A stretch of 64,000 nt of DNA from Begonia masoniana (GCA_022432975.1 CM039506.1:1008951-1072950), one strand, 5' to 3'. Positions 24,301 to 38,598 are shown, counted from the stretch's first letter. Program-made: numbers and translations. The notes: generated by a model from the sequence alone, not told the origin.

Positions 24301-27300
24301 ATGGATAACTTAGGTTCTAACCACAAGTCATGTAACACTTAACCTCATTTGCTTGATACGTTCAACTCTTTTGGAACAAATCGATTGAAGTACAGTTTCT
24401 TATGCTTCATCAAACGCATTACTAAGTCTTTATTACTCGTCCATGAATGTTGTTGGGTCCTCAATAGACGTCGTTCCCATCACTTCAAGTTATAACCTCG
24501 AATGTGAAATGGATAATTTAGGTTCTGACCACAAGTCATGTAACACTCAACCTAATTTGCTTGATACGTTCAACTCTTTTGGAACAAATCAATTGAAGTG
24601 ATGTTTCTTATGCTTCATCAAACGCATTACAAAGTCTTAATTACTAGTCCATGAATGTTGTTGGGTCCTCAATACACGTCGTTCTCATCACTTCAATTTA
24701 AAACCTATAATGTGAAATGGATAACTTAGGTTCTAACCACAAGTTATATAACACTCAACCTCATTTGCTTGATATGTTCAACTCTTTTCGAACAAATCGA
24801 TTGAAGTGAAGTTTCTCATGCTTCATCAAACTCATTACTAAGTCTTAATAACTAGTCCATGAAGGTTGTTGGATCCTCAATACACGTCGTTCTCATCACT
24901 TCAAGTTAAAACCTGGAATGTGAAATAGATAACTTAGGTTCTAACCACAAGTCATGTAGCACTTAACCTCATTTGCTTGATACGTTCAACTCTTTTCGAA
25001 CAAATCGATTGAAGTAAACTCTCTTATGCTTAATCAAACGCATTATTAAGTGTTAATTACTCGTCCATGAAGGTTGTTGGGTCCTCAATACACGTCGTTG
25101 TCATCACTTCAAGTTAAAACCTTGAATGTGAAATAGATAACTTAGGTTCAAACCACAAGTCATGTAGCACTCAACCTCATTTGTTTGATACGTTCAACTC
25201 TTTTGGAACAAATCGATTGAAGTGAAGTTTCTTATGCTTCATCAAATGCATTACTAAGTCTTAATTACTCGTCCATGAAGGTTGTTGGGTCCTCAATACA
25301 CATCATTCTCATCACTTCAAGTTAAAACCTCGAATGTGAAATGGATAACTTAGGTTCTAACCACAAGTCATGTAACACTCAACATAATTTGCTTGATACG
25401 TTCAACTCTTTTAGAACAAATCAATTAAAGTGAAGTTTCTTATGCTTAATCAAACGCATTACTAAGTCTTCATTACTCGTCCATAAAGGTTGTTTGGTCC
25501 TCAATACACGTCGTTCTCATCACTTCAAGTTAAAACCTTTAATGGGAAATGGATAACTTCGGTTCTAACCACAAGTCATATAACACTTAACCTCATTTGC
25601 TTGATACGTTCAATTATTTTCGAAGAAATCGATTGAAGTGAAGTTTCTTATGCTTCATCAAACTCATTACTAAGTCTTAATTGCTAGTCCATGAAAATTG
25701 TTGGGTCCTCAATACACATCGTTCTCATCACTTCAAGTTAAAACCTGGAATATGAAATAGATAACTTAGGTTCTAACCACAAGTCATGTAGCACTTAACC
25801 TCATTTGCTTGATACGTTCAACTCTTTTCGAACAAATCGATTGAAGTAAAGACTCTTATGCTTAATCAAACGTATTACTAAGTCTTAATTACTCGTCCAT
25901 GAAGGTATCTGGGTCTTCAATACACGTCGTTCTCATCACTTCAAGTTAAAACCTTGAATGTGAAATGGATAACTTAGGTTCTAACCACAAGTCATGTAGC
26001 ACTCAACCTCATTTGCTTGATACGTTCAACTCTTTTGGAACAAATCGATTGAAGTAAAGTGTCTTATGCTTCAACAAACGCATTACTAAGTCTTAATTAC
26101 TCGTCCATGAAGGTTGTTGGGTCCTCCATACACGTCGATCTCATTACTTCAAGTTAAAATTTTGAATGTGAAATAGATAACTTAGGTTCAAACTACAAAT
26201 CATGTTGCACTCAACCTCATTTGCTTGATACGTTCAACTCTTTTGGAACAAATCGATTGAAGTAAAGTTTCTTATGCTTCATCAAACGCATTACTAAGTC
26301 TTAATTACTCGTCCATGAATGTTGTTGGGTCCTCAATAGACGTCGTTCCCATCACTTCAAGTTATAACCTCGAATGTGAAATGGATAATTTAGGTTCAGA
26401 CCACAAGTCATGTAACACTCAACCTAATTTGCTTGATACGTTCAACTCTTTTGGAACAAATCAATTGAAGTGATGTTTCTTATGCTTCATCAAACGCATT
26501 ACAAAGTCTTAATTACTCGTCCAATAAGGTTGTTGGGTCCTCAATACACGTCGTTCTCATCACTTCAATTTAAAACCTATAATGTGAAATGGATAACTTA
26601 GGTTCTAACCACAAGTTATATAACACTCAACCTCATTTGCTTGATATGTTCAACTCTTTTCGAACAAATCGATTGAAGTGAAGTTTCTCATGCTTCATCA
26701 AACGCATTACTAAGTCTTAATTACTCGTCCATGAAGGTTGTTGGGTCATCAATAAACGTCGTTCTCATTACATCAAGTTAAAACCTGGAATGTGAAATAG
26801 ATAACCTAGGTTCTAACCACAAGTCATGTAGCACTCAACCTCATTTGCTTGATACGTTCAACTCTTTTGGAACAAATCGATTCAAGTGAAGTTTCATATG
26901 CTTAATCAAACACATTATTAAGTCTTAATTACTCATCCATGAAGGTTGTTGGGTTCTCAATACACGTTGTTGTCATCACTTCAAGTTAAAACCTTGAATA
27001 AGAAATGGATAACTTAGGTTCTAACCACATGTCATGTAACACTCAACCTCATTTGCTTGATACATTCAACTCTTTTGGAACAAATCGATTGAAGTGAAGT
27101 TTCATATGATTAATCAAACCCATTACTAAGTCTTAATTACTCATCCATGAAGGTTGCTGGGTCCTCAATACACGTCGTTCTCATCACTTCAAGTTAAAAC
27201 CTTGAATGTGAAATGGATAACTTAGGTTTGAACCGTAAGTCATGTAGCACTCAACCTCATTTGTTTGATACGTTCAACTCTTTTTGAACAAATCGATTGA

Positions 27301-30300
27301 AGTAAAGTTTCTTATGCTTCATCAAACGCATTAATAAGTCTAAATTACTCGTCCATGAAGGTTGTTAGGTCCTCAATACACGTCGTTCTCATCACTTCAA
27401 GTTAAAACCTTGAATGTGAAATAGATAACTTAGGTTCAAACCACAAGTCATGTAGCACTCAACCTCATTTGCTTGATACGTTCAACTCTTTTGGAACAAA
27501 TCGATTGAAGTGAAGTTTCTTATGCTTCATCAAACGCATTACTAAGTCTTACTTACTCGTCCATGAAGGTTGTTGGGTCCTCAATACACGTCGTTCTTAT
27601 CACTTCAATTTAAAACCTGGAATGTGAAATAAATAACTTAGGTTCTAACCACAAGTCATGTAACACTCAACCTAATTTGGTTGATACGTTCAACTCTTTT
27701 GGAACAAATCAATTGAAGTGAAGTTTCTTATGCTTAATCAAACGCATTACTAAGTTTTAATTACTCGTCCATGAATGTTGTTGGGTCCTCAATACACGTT
27801 GTTCTCATCACTTCAAGTTAAAACCCATAATGGGAAATGGATAACTTAGGTTCTAACCACAAGTCATATAATACTCAACCTCATTTGCTTGATACGTTCA
27901 ACTCTTTTCGAACAAATCGATTGAAGTGAAGTTTCTCATGTTTCATCAAACTCATTACTAAGTCTTAATAACACGTCCATGAAGGTTGTTGGATCCTCAA
28001 TACACGTCGTTCTCAACACTTCAAGTTAAAACCTGGAATGTGAAATAGATAACTTAGGTTCTAACCACAAGTCTTGTAGCACTTAACCTCATTTGCTTGA
28101 TACGTTCAACTCTTTTCGAACAAATCGATTGAAGTAAACTCTCTTATGCTTAATCAAACGAATTACTAAGTCTTAATTACTCGTCCATGAAGGTTGTTGG
28201 GTCCTCAATACACGTCGATCTCATTACTTCAAGTTAAAATTTTGAATGTGAAATAGATAACTTTGGTTCAAACTACAAATCATGTAGCACTCAACCTCAT
28301 TTGCTTGATACGTTCAAATCTTTTGGAACAAATTGATTGAAGTAAAGTTTCTTATGCTTCATCAAACGCATTACTAAGTCTTAATTACTCGTCCATGAAG
28401 GTAGTTTGGTCCTCAATACACGTCGTTCTTATCACATCAAGTTAAAACCTGGTATGTGAAATAAATAACTTAGGTTCTAACCACAAGTCATGTAACACTC
28501 AACCTAATTTGCTTGATACGTTCAACTCTTTTCGCACAAATCAATTGAAGTGAAGTTTCTTATGCTTAATCAAACGCATTACTAAGTTATAATTACTCGT
28601 CCATGAAGGTTGCTGGGTCCTCAATACACGTCGTTCTCATCACTTTAAAAACTATAATTGGAAATGCATAACTTAGGTTCTAACCACAAGTCATATAACA
28701 CTCAACCTCATTTGCTTGATACTTTTAATTCTTTTCGAACAAATCGATTGAAGTGAAGTTTCTCATGCTTCATCAAACTCATTACTAAGTCTTAATAACT
28801 AGTCCATGAAGGTTGTTGGATCCTCAATACACGTCGTTCTAATCACTTCAAGTTAAAACCTGGAATGTGAGATAGATAACTTAGATTCTAACCACAAGTC
28901 ATGTAGCACTTAACCTCATTTGCTTGATACGTTCAGCTCTTTTCGAACAAATCGATTGAAGTAAAGTCTCTTATGCTCAATGAAACGCATTACTATGTCT
29001 TAATTACTCGTCCATGAAGGTATCTGGGTCTTCATTACACGTCGTTCTCATCACTTCAAGTTAAAACCTTAAATGTGAAATGGATAACTTAGGTTCTAAC
29101 CACAAGTCATGTAGCATTCAACCTCATTTGCTTGATACGTTCAACTCTTTTGGAACAAATCGATTGAAGTAAAGTATCTTATGCTTCATCAAACACATTA
29201 CTAAGTCTTAATTACTCGTCCATGAAGGTTGTTGGGTCCTCAATACACGTCGATCTCATTATTTCAAGTTAAAATTTTGAATGTGAAATAGATAACTTAG
29301 GTTCAAACTACAAATCATGTAGCACTCAACCTCATTTGCTTGATACGTTCAACTCTTTTGGAACAAATCGATCGAAGTAAAGTATCTTATGCTTCATCAA
29401 ACACATTACTAAGTCTTAATTACTCGTCCATGAAAGTTGTTGGGTCCTCAATACACGTCGATCTCATTATTTCAAGTTAAAATTTTGAATGTGAAATAGA
29501 TAACTTAGGTTCAAACTACAAATCATGTAGCACTCAACCTCATTTGCTTGATACGTTCAACTCTTTTGGAACAAATCGATTGAAGTAAAGTTTCTTATGC
29601 TTCATCAAACGCATTACTAAGTCTTAATTACTCGTCCATGAAGGTTGTTGGGTCCTCAATACATGTCGTTCCCATCATTTCAAGTTATAACCTCGAATGT
29701 GAAATGGATAATTTAGGTTCTAACCACAAGTCATGTAACACTCATCCTAATTTGCTTCATACGTTCAACTATTTTAGATCAAATCAATTGAAGTGAAGTT
29801 TCTTATGCTTCATCAAACGCATTACAAAGTCTTAATTAATCATCCATGAAGGTTGTTGGGTCCTCAATACACGTCGTTCTCATCACTTCAAGTTAAAACA
29901 TATAATGTGAAATGGATAACTTAGGTTCTAACCAAAAGTTATATAACACTCAACCTCATTTGCTTGATACGTTTAACTCTTTTCGAACAAATAGATTGAA
30001 GTGAAGTTTCTCATGCTTCATCAAACGCATTACTAAGTCTTAATTACTCGTCCATGAAGGTTGTTAGGTCCTCAATACACATCGTCTTCATCACCTCAAG
30101 TTGAAACCTTGAATGTGAAATAGAGAACTTAGGTTATAACCACAAGTCATGTAGCATTCAACCTCATTTGCTTGATACGTTCAACTCTTTTGGAACAAAT
30201 CGATTGAAGTAAAGTATCTTATGCTTCATCAAACACATTACTAAGTCTTAATTACTCGTCCATGAAGGTTGTTGGGTCCTCAATACACGTCGATCTCATT

Positions 30301-31303
30301 ATTTCAAGTTAAAATTTTGAATGTGAAATAGATAACTTAGGTTCAAACTACAAATCATGTAGCACTCAACCTCATTTGCTGGATACGTTCAACTCTTTTG
30401 GAACAAATCGATCGAAGTAAAGTATCTTATGCTTCATCAAACACATTACTAAGTCTTAATTACTCGTCCATGAAGGTTGTTGGGTCCTCAATACACGTCG
30501 ATCTCATTATTTCAAGTTAAAATTTTGAATGTGAAATAGATAACTTAGGTTCAAACTACAAATCATGTAGCACTCAACCTCATTTGCTTGATACGTTCAA
30601 CTCTTTTGGAACAAATCGATTGAAGTAAAGTTTCTTATGCTTCATCAAACGCATTACTAAGTCTTAATTACTCGTCCATGAAGGTTGTTGGGTCCTCAAT
30701 ACATGTCGTTCCCATCATTTCAAGTTATAACCTCGAATGTGAAATGGATAATTTAGGTTCTAACCACAAGTCATGTAACACTCAACCTAATTTGCTTCAT
30801 ACGTTCAACTATTTTAGATCAAATCAATTGAAGTGAAGTTTCTTATGCTTCATCAAACGCATTACAAAGTCTTAATTAATAATCCATGAAGGTTGTTGGG
30901 TCCTCAATACACGTCGTTCTCATCACTTCAAGTTAAAACATATAATGTGAAATGGATAACTTAGGTTCTAACCAAAAGTTATATAACACTCAACCTCATT
31001 TGCTTGATACGTTTAACTCTTTTCGAACAAATAGATTGAAGTGAAGTTTCTCATGCTTCATCAAACGCATTACTAAGTCTTAATTACTCGTCCATGAAGG
31101 TTGTTAGGTCCTCAATACACATCGTTTTCATCACCTCAAGTTGAAACCTGGAATGTGAAATAGATAACTTAGGTTATAACTACAAATCATGTAGCACTCA
31201 ACCTCATTTGCTTGATACGTTCAACTCTTTTGGAACAAATCGATTGAAGTGAAGTTTCTTATGCTTCATCAAACGCATTACTAAGTCTTAATTACTCGTC
31301 CAT
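18367..31303 (+). repeat. 208-bp satellite array, left arm, block 3
   Basis: About 62 uninterrupted monomers in + orientation, up to the inversion point. Mixed monomer subtypes differ at fixed sites, such as ACCTATAATG, ACCTCGAATG, ACCTTGAATG and ACCTGGAATG. Diagnostic variants recur at multiples of 208 bp: 624 bp (18411/19035), 1872 bp (24461/26333) and 1040 bp (29111/30151). No gene or foreign insert was seen in this 13 kb. Confidence 0.95.
29111..31150 (+). repeat. Five-monomer (1040 bp) higher-order duplication
   Basis: The rare variants GTAGCATTCAACC, GTAAAGTATCTTATGC, GTCGATCTCATTATTTC and AAACATATAATGTG occur in the same order from 29111 and again from 30151. The offset is 1040 bp, exactly five monomers. 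The copies are almost identical until about 31150. Confidence 0.85.
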
Positions 31304-31320
31304 GAGTAATTAAGACTTAG
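31281..31320. other. Head-to-head inversion point of the satellite
   Basis: CTAAGTCTTAATTACTC (31281-31297) is followed by the 6-base spacer GTCCAT, then its reverse complement GAGTAATTAAGACTTAG (31304-31320). All monomers to the left read + and all to the right read -. Confidence 0.95.
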
Positions 31321-32069
31321 TAATGCATTTGATTAAGCATAAGAAACTTCACTTCAATCATTATGTTCCAAAAGAGTTGAACGTATCAAGCAAATGAGAT
31401 TGAGTGTGACATGACTTGTGATTAGAACCTATGTTATCCATTTCACATTCAAGGTTTTAACTTGAAGTGATGAGAACGACGAGTATTGAGGACCAAACAA
31501 CCTTCATGGACGAGTAATTATGACTTAGTAATGCGTTTGATTAAGCATAAGAAACTTCACTTCAATCGATTTGTTCCAAAAGGGTTGAACGTATCAAGCA
31601 AATGAGGTTGAGTGCTACATGACTTGTGGTTAGAACCAAAGTTATCCATTTCACATTCAAGGTTTTAACTTGAAATGATGAGAACGACGTGTATTGAGCA
31701 CCCAACAACCTTCATGGACACATAATTAAGACTTAGTTAAATGTTTGATGAAGCATAAGTAACTTCACTTCAACCGATTTGTTCCAAAAGAGTTGAACAT
31801 TTCAAGCAAATGAGGTTGAGTGCTACATGACTTGTGGTTAGAAACAAAGTTATCCATTTCACATTCAAGGTTTTAACTTCAAGTGATGATAACGACGTGT
31901 ATTGAGGACCCAACAACCTTAATTGACGCATAATTAAGACTTAGTAATGCGTTTGATGAAGCATAAGAAACTTCACTTCAATCGATTTGTTCCGAAAGAG
32001 TTGAACGTATCAAGCAAATGAGGTTGAGTGCTACATGACTTCTGGCTAGAACCAAAGTTATCCATTTCA
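31304..32069 (-). repeat. 208-bp satellite array, right arm, block 1
   Basis: About 3.7 monomers in minus orientation between the inversion point and an LTR-like insertion. The first monomer shares the variants GAACGACGAGTATTGAGG-like and GATTGAGTGTGACATG with monomers near 37780-37960 in the same arm. Confidence 0.93.
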
Positions 32070-32725
32070 TGATGCGAACCGCGCCAACGATGTGATAGTG
32101 ACCCTCGATCAAAATATTGGCGTCGTCGCTAATCCAGAATCTACAAGTTTGAAGAGGAAATCCTTGACCCGAAATCTATACAGATCCGAACCTTGGAATG
32201 AGGAGGACGCCACAAACGAATATGCCTGTTCGTTTGATAAGTCAGATTTTGAACGCCACAAGGAGAACCTTGATAAGTTCGGAGTTTCCTTAAGAAACTA
32301 AGAGAAATTCTCTCACAATTAGATAAAACCTGAATCCCTTTTTATTCATCTAAGAATAAATATATAGGCATGAAACACCCCTTCATGCTAGGGTTTAAAG
32401 GACAAAATTACTATCCTGTCCTTGTAACTCTTTATTAAAAATAATGACAACTTATGACTCGACATACGACAAGTACTTTTTAAACCCTAAAAACGACAAT
32501 CGAATTAACTAAATAAATAAAACGACAATGACATAAATATCATCCCAAAATAGCTTGGATTACGAGAACAATCTCTGGTATCTCTGGTTCTTTGTTCCGA
32601 ATGCAATTTCCTTATTGAGGTAAGATTTGACGGACCAAATTGCTCATTTGCTCCTTGATCTGTTTTGCCTTTGCTCTCGTTATTGGTCCAGCCACTTGTA
32701 ATGTATCCGTCTTGAGATTCTCACA
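32070..32725. mobile_element. LTR-like insert (TGATGCGAACC start) in satellite
   Basis: About 656 bp of non-satellite sequence starting TGATGCGAACCGCGCC and ending GAGATTCTCACA. The start and an AACTAAGAGAAATTCTCTC block recall the solo LTR at 17188, suggesting a distant relative. No target-site duplication is evident, and about 17 bp of the satellite unit is missing at the junction, so an end may be lost or rearranged. It contains one 69-codon ORF (32092-32301), highly charged, with no family I recognise. Confidence 0.55.
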
Positions 32726-35700
32726 ATGAAGTGATGAGAACGACGTGTATTGAAAACCTAACAACCTTCATGGACGAGTAATTAAGACTTAGTAATGCGT
32801 TTAATGAAGTATAAGAAACTTCACTTCAATCGATTTGTTCCAAAAGAGTTGAACGTATCAAGCAAATGAGGTTGAGTGCTACATGACTTGTGGTTAGAAC
32901 CAATGTTATCCATTTCACATTCAAGTTTTTAACTTGTAGTGATGAGAACGACGTGTATTAAAGACCCAACAACCTTCATGGACGAGTAATTAAGACTTAG
33001 TAATGCGTTTGATTAAGTATAAGAAACTTCACTTCAATCTATTTGTTCCAAAAGGGTTAAACGTACCAAGCAAATGAGGTTGAGTGCTACATGACTTGTG
33101 GTTAGAACCAAAGTTATCCATTTCACATTAAAGGTTTTAACTTGAAGTGATGAGAACGACGTGTATTGAGGACCAACAATCTTCATGGACGCGTAATTAA
33201 GACTTAGTAATGCGTTTGATGAAGCATAAGAAACTTCACTTCAATCGATTTGTTCCAAAAGAGTTGAACGTATCAAGCAAATGAGGTTGAGTGCTACATG
33301 ACTTGTGGTTAGAACCAAAGTTATCTATTTCACATTCATGGTTTTAACTTGAAGTAATGAGAACGACGTGTATTGAAGACCCAACAACCTTCATGGACGA
33401 GTAATTAAGACTTAGTAATGCGTTTGATTAAGCATAAGAAACTTTACTTCAATCGATATGTTCCAAAAGAGTTGAACGTATTAAGCAAATGAGGTTAAGT
33501 GCTACATGACTTGTGGTTAGAACCAAAGTTATCCATTTCACATTCAAGGTTTTAACTTGCAGTGATGAGAACGACGTGTATTGAGGACCCAACAACCTTC
33601 ATGGACGCGTAATTAAGATTTAGTAATGCATTTGATGAAGCATAAGAAACTTCACTTCAATCGATTTGTTCCAAAAGAGTTAAACGTATCAAGTAAATGA
33701 GGTTGAGTGCAACATGACTTGTGGTTAGAACCTAAGTTATCCATTTCTTATTGAAGGTTTTAACTTGAAGTGATTAGAACGACGTGTATTGAGGACCAAA
33801 CAATCTTCATAAACGAGTAATTAAGACTTAGTAATGCATTTGATTAAGCATAAGAAACCTCACTTCAATCAATTTGTTCCAAAGGAGTTGAACGTATCAA
33901 GCAAATGAGGTTGAGTGCTACATGAATTGTGGTTAGAACCTAAGCTATCCATTTCACATTTAAGGTTTTAACTTGAAGTGGTGAGAACGACATGTATTGA
34001 GTACCCAACAACCTTCATGGACGCGTAATTATGACTTACTAATGGGTTTAATGAAGCATAAGAAACTTCACTTCAATCGATTTGTTCCAAAAGAGTAGAA
34101 CGTATCAAGCAAATGAGGTTGAGTGCTACATGACTTGTGGTTAGAACCAAATTTATCCATTTCACATTCAAGGTTTTAACTTGAAGTGATGAGAACGACG
34201 TCTATTGAGGACCCATCAACCTTCTTGGACGCGTAATTAAGAATTAGTAATGCGTTTGATGAAGCATAAGAAACTTCACTTCAATCGATTTGTTCCAAAA
34301 GGGTTGAACGTATCAAGCAAATGTGATTGAGTGTTACAAGACTTGTGGTTAGAACCTAAGTTATCCATTTCACATTGAATGTTTTAACTTGAACTGATGA
34401 GAATGACGTGTATTGAGGACCCAACAACCTTCATAAACGAGTAATTAAGACTTAGTAATGCATTTGATTAAGCATAAGAAACTTCACTTCAATCGATTTG
34501 TTCCAAAGGAGTTGAACGTATCAAGCAAATGAGGTTGAGTGCTACATGAATTGTGGTTAGAACCTAAGTTATCCATTTTCACATTCAAGGTTTTAACTTT
34601 AAGTGGTGAGAACGACGTGTATTGAGTACCCAACAACCTTCATGGACGCGTAATTACGACTTAGTAATGCGTTTAATGAAGCATAAGAAACTTAACTTCA
34701 ATCGATTTGTTCCAAAAGAGTTGAACGTATCAAGCTAATGAGGTTGAGTGTTACATGACTTGCGGTTAGAACCTAGGTTATCCATTTCATATTCAAAGTT
34801 TTAACATGAAGTGATGAGAACGACGTGTATGGAGGACCTAACAACCTTCATGGACGCGTAATTAAGACTTAGTAATGCGTTTGATTAAGCATAAGAAACT
34901 TCACTTCAATCGATATGTTCCAAAAGAGTTGAACGTGTCAAGCAAATGAGATTGAGTGTTACATGACTTGTGATTAGAACCTAAGTTATCCATTTCACAT
35001 TCAAGGTTTTAACTTGAAGTGATGAGAACGACGTGTATTGAGGACCAACAACCTTCATGGACGAGTAATTAAGACTTAGTAATGCGTTTGATGAGCATAA
35101 GAAACTACACTTCAATCGATTTGTTCCAAAAGTGTTAAACGTATCAAGCAAATAAGGTTGAGTGCTACATGACTTGTGGTTAGAACCAAAGTTAACCATT
35201 TAACATTCAAGGTTTTAACTTGAAGTGATGAGAACGACGTGTATTGAGGACCCAACAACCTTCATGGATGCGTAATTAAGACTTAGTAATGCGTTTGATG
35301 AAGCATAAGAAAGTTCACTTCAATCGATTTGTTCCAAAAGAGTTGAACGTACCAAGCAAATGAGGTTGAGTGCTACGTGACTTGTGGTTAGATCCAAAGT
35401 TATCCATTTCACATTCAAGGTTTTTACTTGAAGTGATGAGAACGACGTGTATTGAGGACCCAACAACCTTCATGGACGGTAATTAAGACTTAGTAATGCG
35501 TTTGATGAAGCATAAGAAACTTCACTTCAATTGATTTGTTCCAAAGAGTTGAACGTATCAAGCAAATGAGGTTGAGTGCTACATGACCTTGTGTTAGAAC
35601 CAAAGTTATCCATTTCACATTCAAGGTTTTAACTTGAAGTGATGAGAACGACGTGTATTGAGGACCCAACAACCTTCATGGACGAGTAATTAAGACTTAG

Positions 35701-38598
35701 TAATGCGTTGATTAAGCATAAGAAACTTCACTTCAATCGATTTGTTCCAAAAGAGGTTGAACGTATCAAGCAAATGAGGTTGAGTGTTACATGACTTGTG
35801 AGTTAGAACCTAAGTTATCCATTTCACATTCAAGGTTTTAACTTGAAGTGATGAGAACGACGTGTATTGAGGACCCAACAACCTTCATGGACGAGTAATT
35901 AAGACTTAGTAATGCGTTTGATTAAGCATAAGAAACTTCACTTCAATCGATTTGTTCCAAAAGAGTTGAACGTATAAAGCAAATGAGGTTGAGTGCTACA
36001 TGACTTGTGGATTAGAACCAAAGTTATCCATTTCACATTCAAGGTTTTAACTTGAAGTGATGAGAACGACGTGTATTGAGGACCCAACAACCTTCATGGA
36101 CGAGTAATTAAGACTTAGTAATGCGTTTGATGAGCATAAGAAACTTCACTTCAATCGATTTGTTCCAAAAGAGTTGAACGTATCAAGCAAATGAGGTTGA
36201 GTGCTACATGACTTGTGGTTAGAACCAAAGTTATCCATTTCACATTCAAGGTTTTAACTGAAGTGATGAGAACGACGTGTATTGAGCACCCAACAACCTT
36301 CATGGACGCGTAATTAAGACTTAGTAATACATTTGATGAAGCCTAAGAAACTTCACTTTAATCGATTTGTTCCAAAAGAGTTGAACGTATCAAGCAAATG
36401 AGGTTGAGTGCTACAGTGACTTGTGGTTAGAACCAAAGTTATCCATTTCACATTCAAGGTTTTAACTTGAAGTGATGAGAACGACGTGTATTGAGGACCC
36501 AACAACCTTCATGGACGAGTAATTAAGACTTAGTAATGCGTTTGATGAAGCATAAGAAACTTCACTTCAATCGATTTGTTCCAAAGAGTTGAACGTATCA
36601 AGCAAATGAGGTTGAGTGCTACATGACCTTGTGGTTAGAACCAAAGTTATCCATTTCACATTCAAGGTTTTAACTTGAAGTGATGAGAACGACGTGTATT
36701 GAGGACCCAACAACCTTCATGGACGCGTAATTAAGACTTAGTAATGCGTTTGATGAAGCATAAGAAACTTCACTTCATCGATATGTTCCAAAAGAGTTGA
36801 ACGTATCAAGCAAATGAGGTGAGTGCTACATGACCTTGTGTTAGAACCTAAGTTATCCATTTCACATTCAAGGTTTTAACTTGAAGTGATGAGAACGACG
36901 TGTATTGAGGACCCAACAACCTTCATGGCACGAGTAATTAAGATTAGTAATGCGTTTGATTAAGCATAAGAAACTTCACTTCAATCGATTTGTTCCAAAA
37001 GTGTTGAACGTATCAAGCAAATGAGGTTGAGTGCTACATGACTTGTGATTAGAACCTAAGTTATCCATTTCACATTCAAGGTTTTAACTTGAAGTGATGA
37101 GAACGACGTGTATTGAGGACCCAACAACCTTCATGGACGAGTAATTAAGACTTAGTAATGCGTTTGATGAAGGCATAAGAAACTTCACTTCAATCGATTT
37201 GTTCCAAAAGAGTTGAACGTATCAAGCAAATGAGGTTGAGTGCTACATGACTTGTGGTTAGAACCAAAGTTAACCATTTCACATTCAAGGTTTTAACTTG
37301 AAGTGATGAGAACGACGTGTATTGAGGACCCAACAACCTTCATGGACGAGTAATTAAGACTTAGTAATGCGTTTGATGAAGCATAAGAAACTTCACTTCA
37401 ATCGATTTGTTCCAAAAGAGTTGAACGTATCAAGCAAATGAGGTTGAGTGCTACGTGACTTGTGGTTAGATCCAAAGTTATCCATTTCACATTCAAGGTT
37501 TTTACTTGAAGTGATGAGAACGACGTGTATTGAGGACCCAACAACCTTCATGGACGGGTAATTAAAACTTAGTAATGCGTTTGATGAAGCATAAGAAACT
37601 TCACTTCAATTGATTTGTTCCAAAAGAGTTGAACGTATCAAGCAAATGAGATTGAGTGCTACATGACTTGTGTTAGAACATAAGTTATCCATTTCACATT
37701 CATAGGTTTTAACTTGAAGTGATGAGAACGACGTGTATTGAGGACCCAACAACCTTCATGGACGAGTAATTAAGACTTAGTAATGCATTTGATTAAGCAT
37801 AAGAAACTTCACTTCAATCGTTATGTTCTAAAAGAGTTGAACGCATCAAGCAAATGAGATTGATTTTGACATGACTTGTGATTAGAACCTAAGTTATCCA
37901 TTTCACATTCAAGGTTTTAACTTGAAGTGATGAGAACAACGAGTATTGAGGACCCAACAACCTTCATGGACGAGTAATTATGACTTAGTAATGCGTTTGA
38001 TTAAGCATAAGAAACTTCACTTCAATCGATTTGTTCCAAAAGGGTTGAACGTAAAGCAAATGAGGTTTAGTGCTACATGACTTGTGGTTAGAACCAAAGT
38101 TATCCATTTCACATTTAAGGTTTTAACTTGAAGTGATGAGAACGACGTGTATTGAGGACCCAACAACCTTCATGGGCGAGTAATTAAAACTTAGTAATAC
38201 GTTTGATGAGGCATAAGAAACTTCACTTCAATTGATTTGTTCCAAAAGAGTTGAACGTATCAAGCAAATGAGGTTGAGTGCTACATGACTTGAGATTAGA
38301 ACCAAAGTTATCCATTTCACATTCAAGGTTTTAACTTGAAGTGATGAGAACGACGTGTATTGAGGACCCAACAACCTTCATGGACGAGTAATTAAGACTT
38401 AGTAATGCGTTTGATTAAGCATAAGAAACTTCACTTCAATCAATATGTTCCAAAAGAGTTGAACGTATCAAGCAAATGAGATTGAGTGTTACACTACTTG
38501 TGATTAGAACCTAAGTTATCGATTTCACATTCAATGTTTTAAGTTGAAGTGATGAGAACGACGTGTATTGAGGACCCAACAACCTTCATGGACGAGTA
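32726..38598 (-). repeat. 208-bp satellite array, right arm, block 2
   Basis: About 28 monomers in minus orientation. From about 35000 to 37800 the monomers are unusually alike but carry many isolated one-base insertions or deletions. Examples are GATGAGCATAAG lacking two bases, TGACTTGTGAGTTAG, CATGGCACGAG and GAAGGCATAAG. The short ORFs at 34981-35199 and 35490-35672 are fragments of the repeat. Confidence 0.95.
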
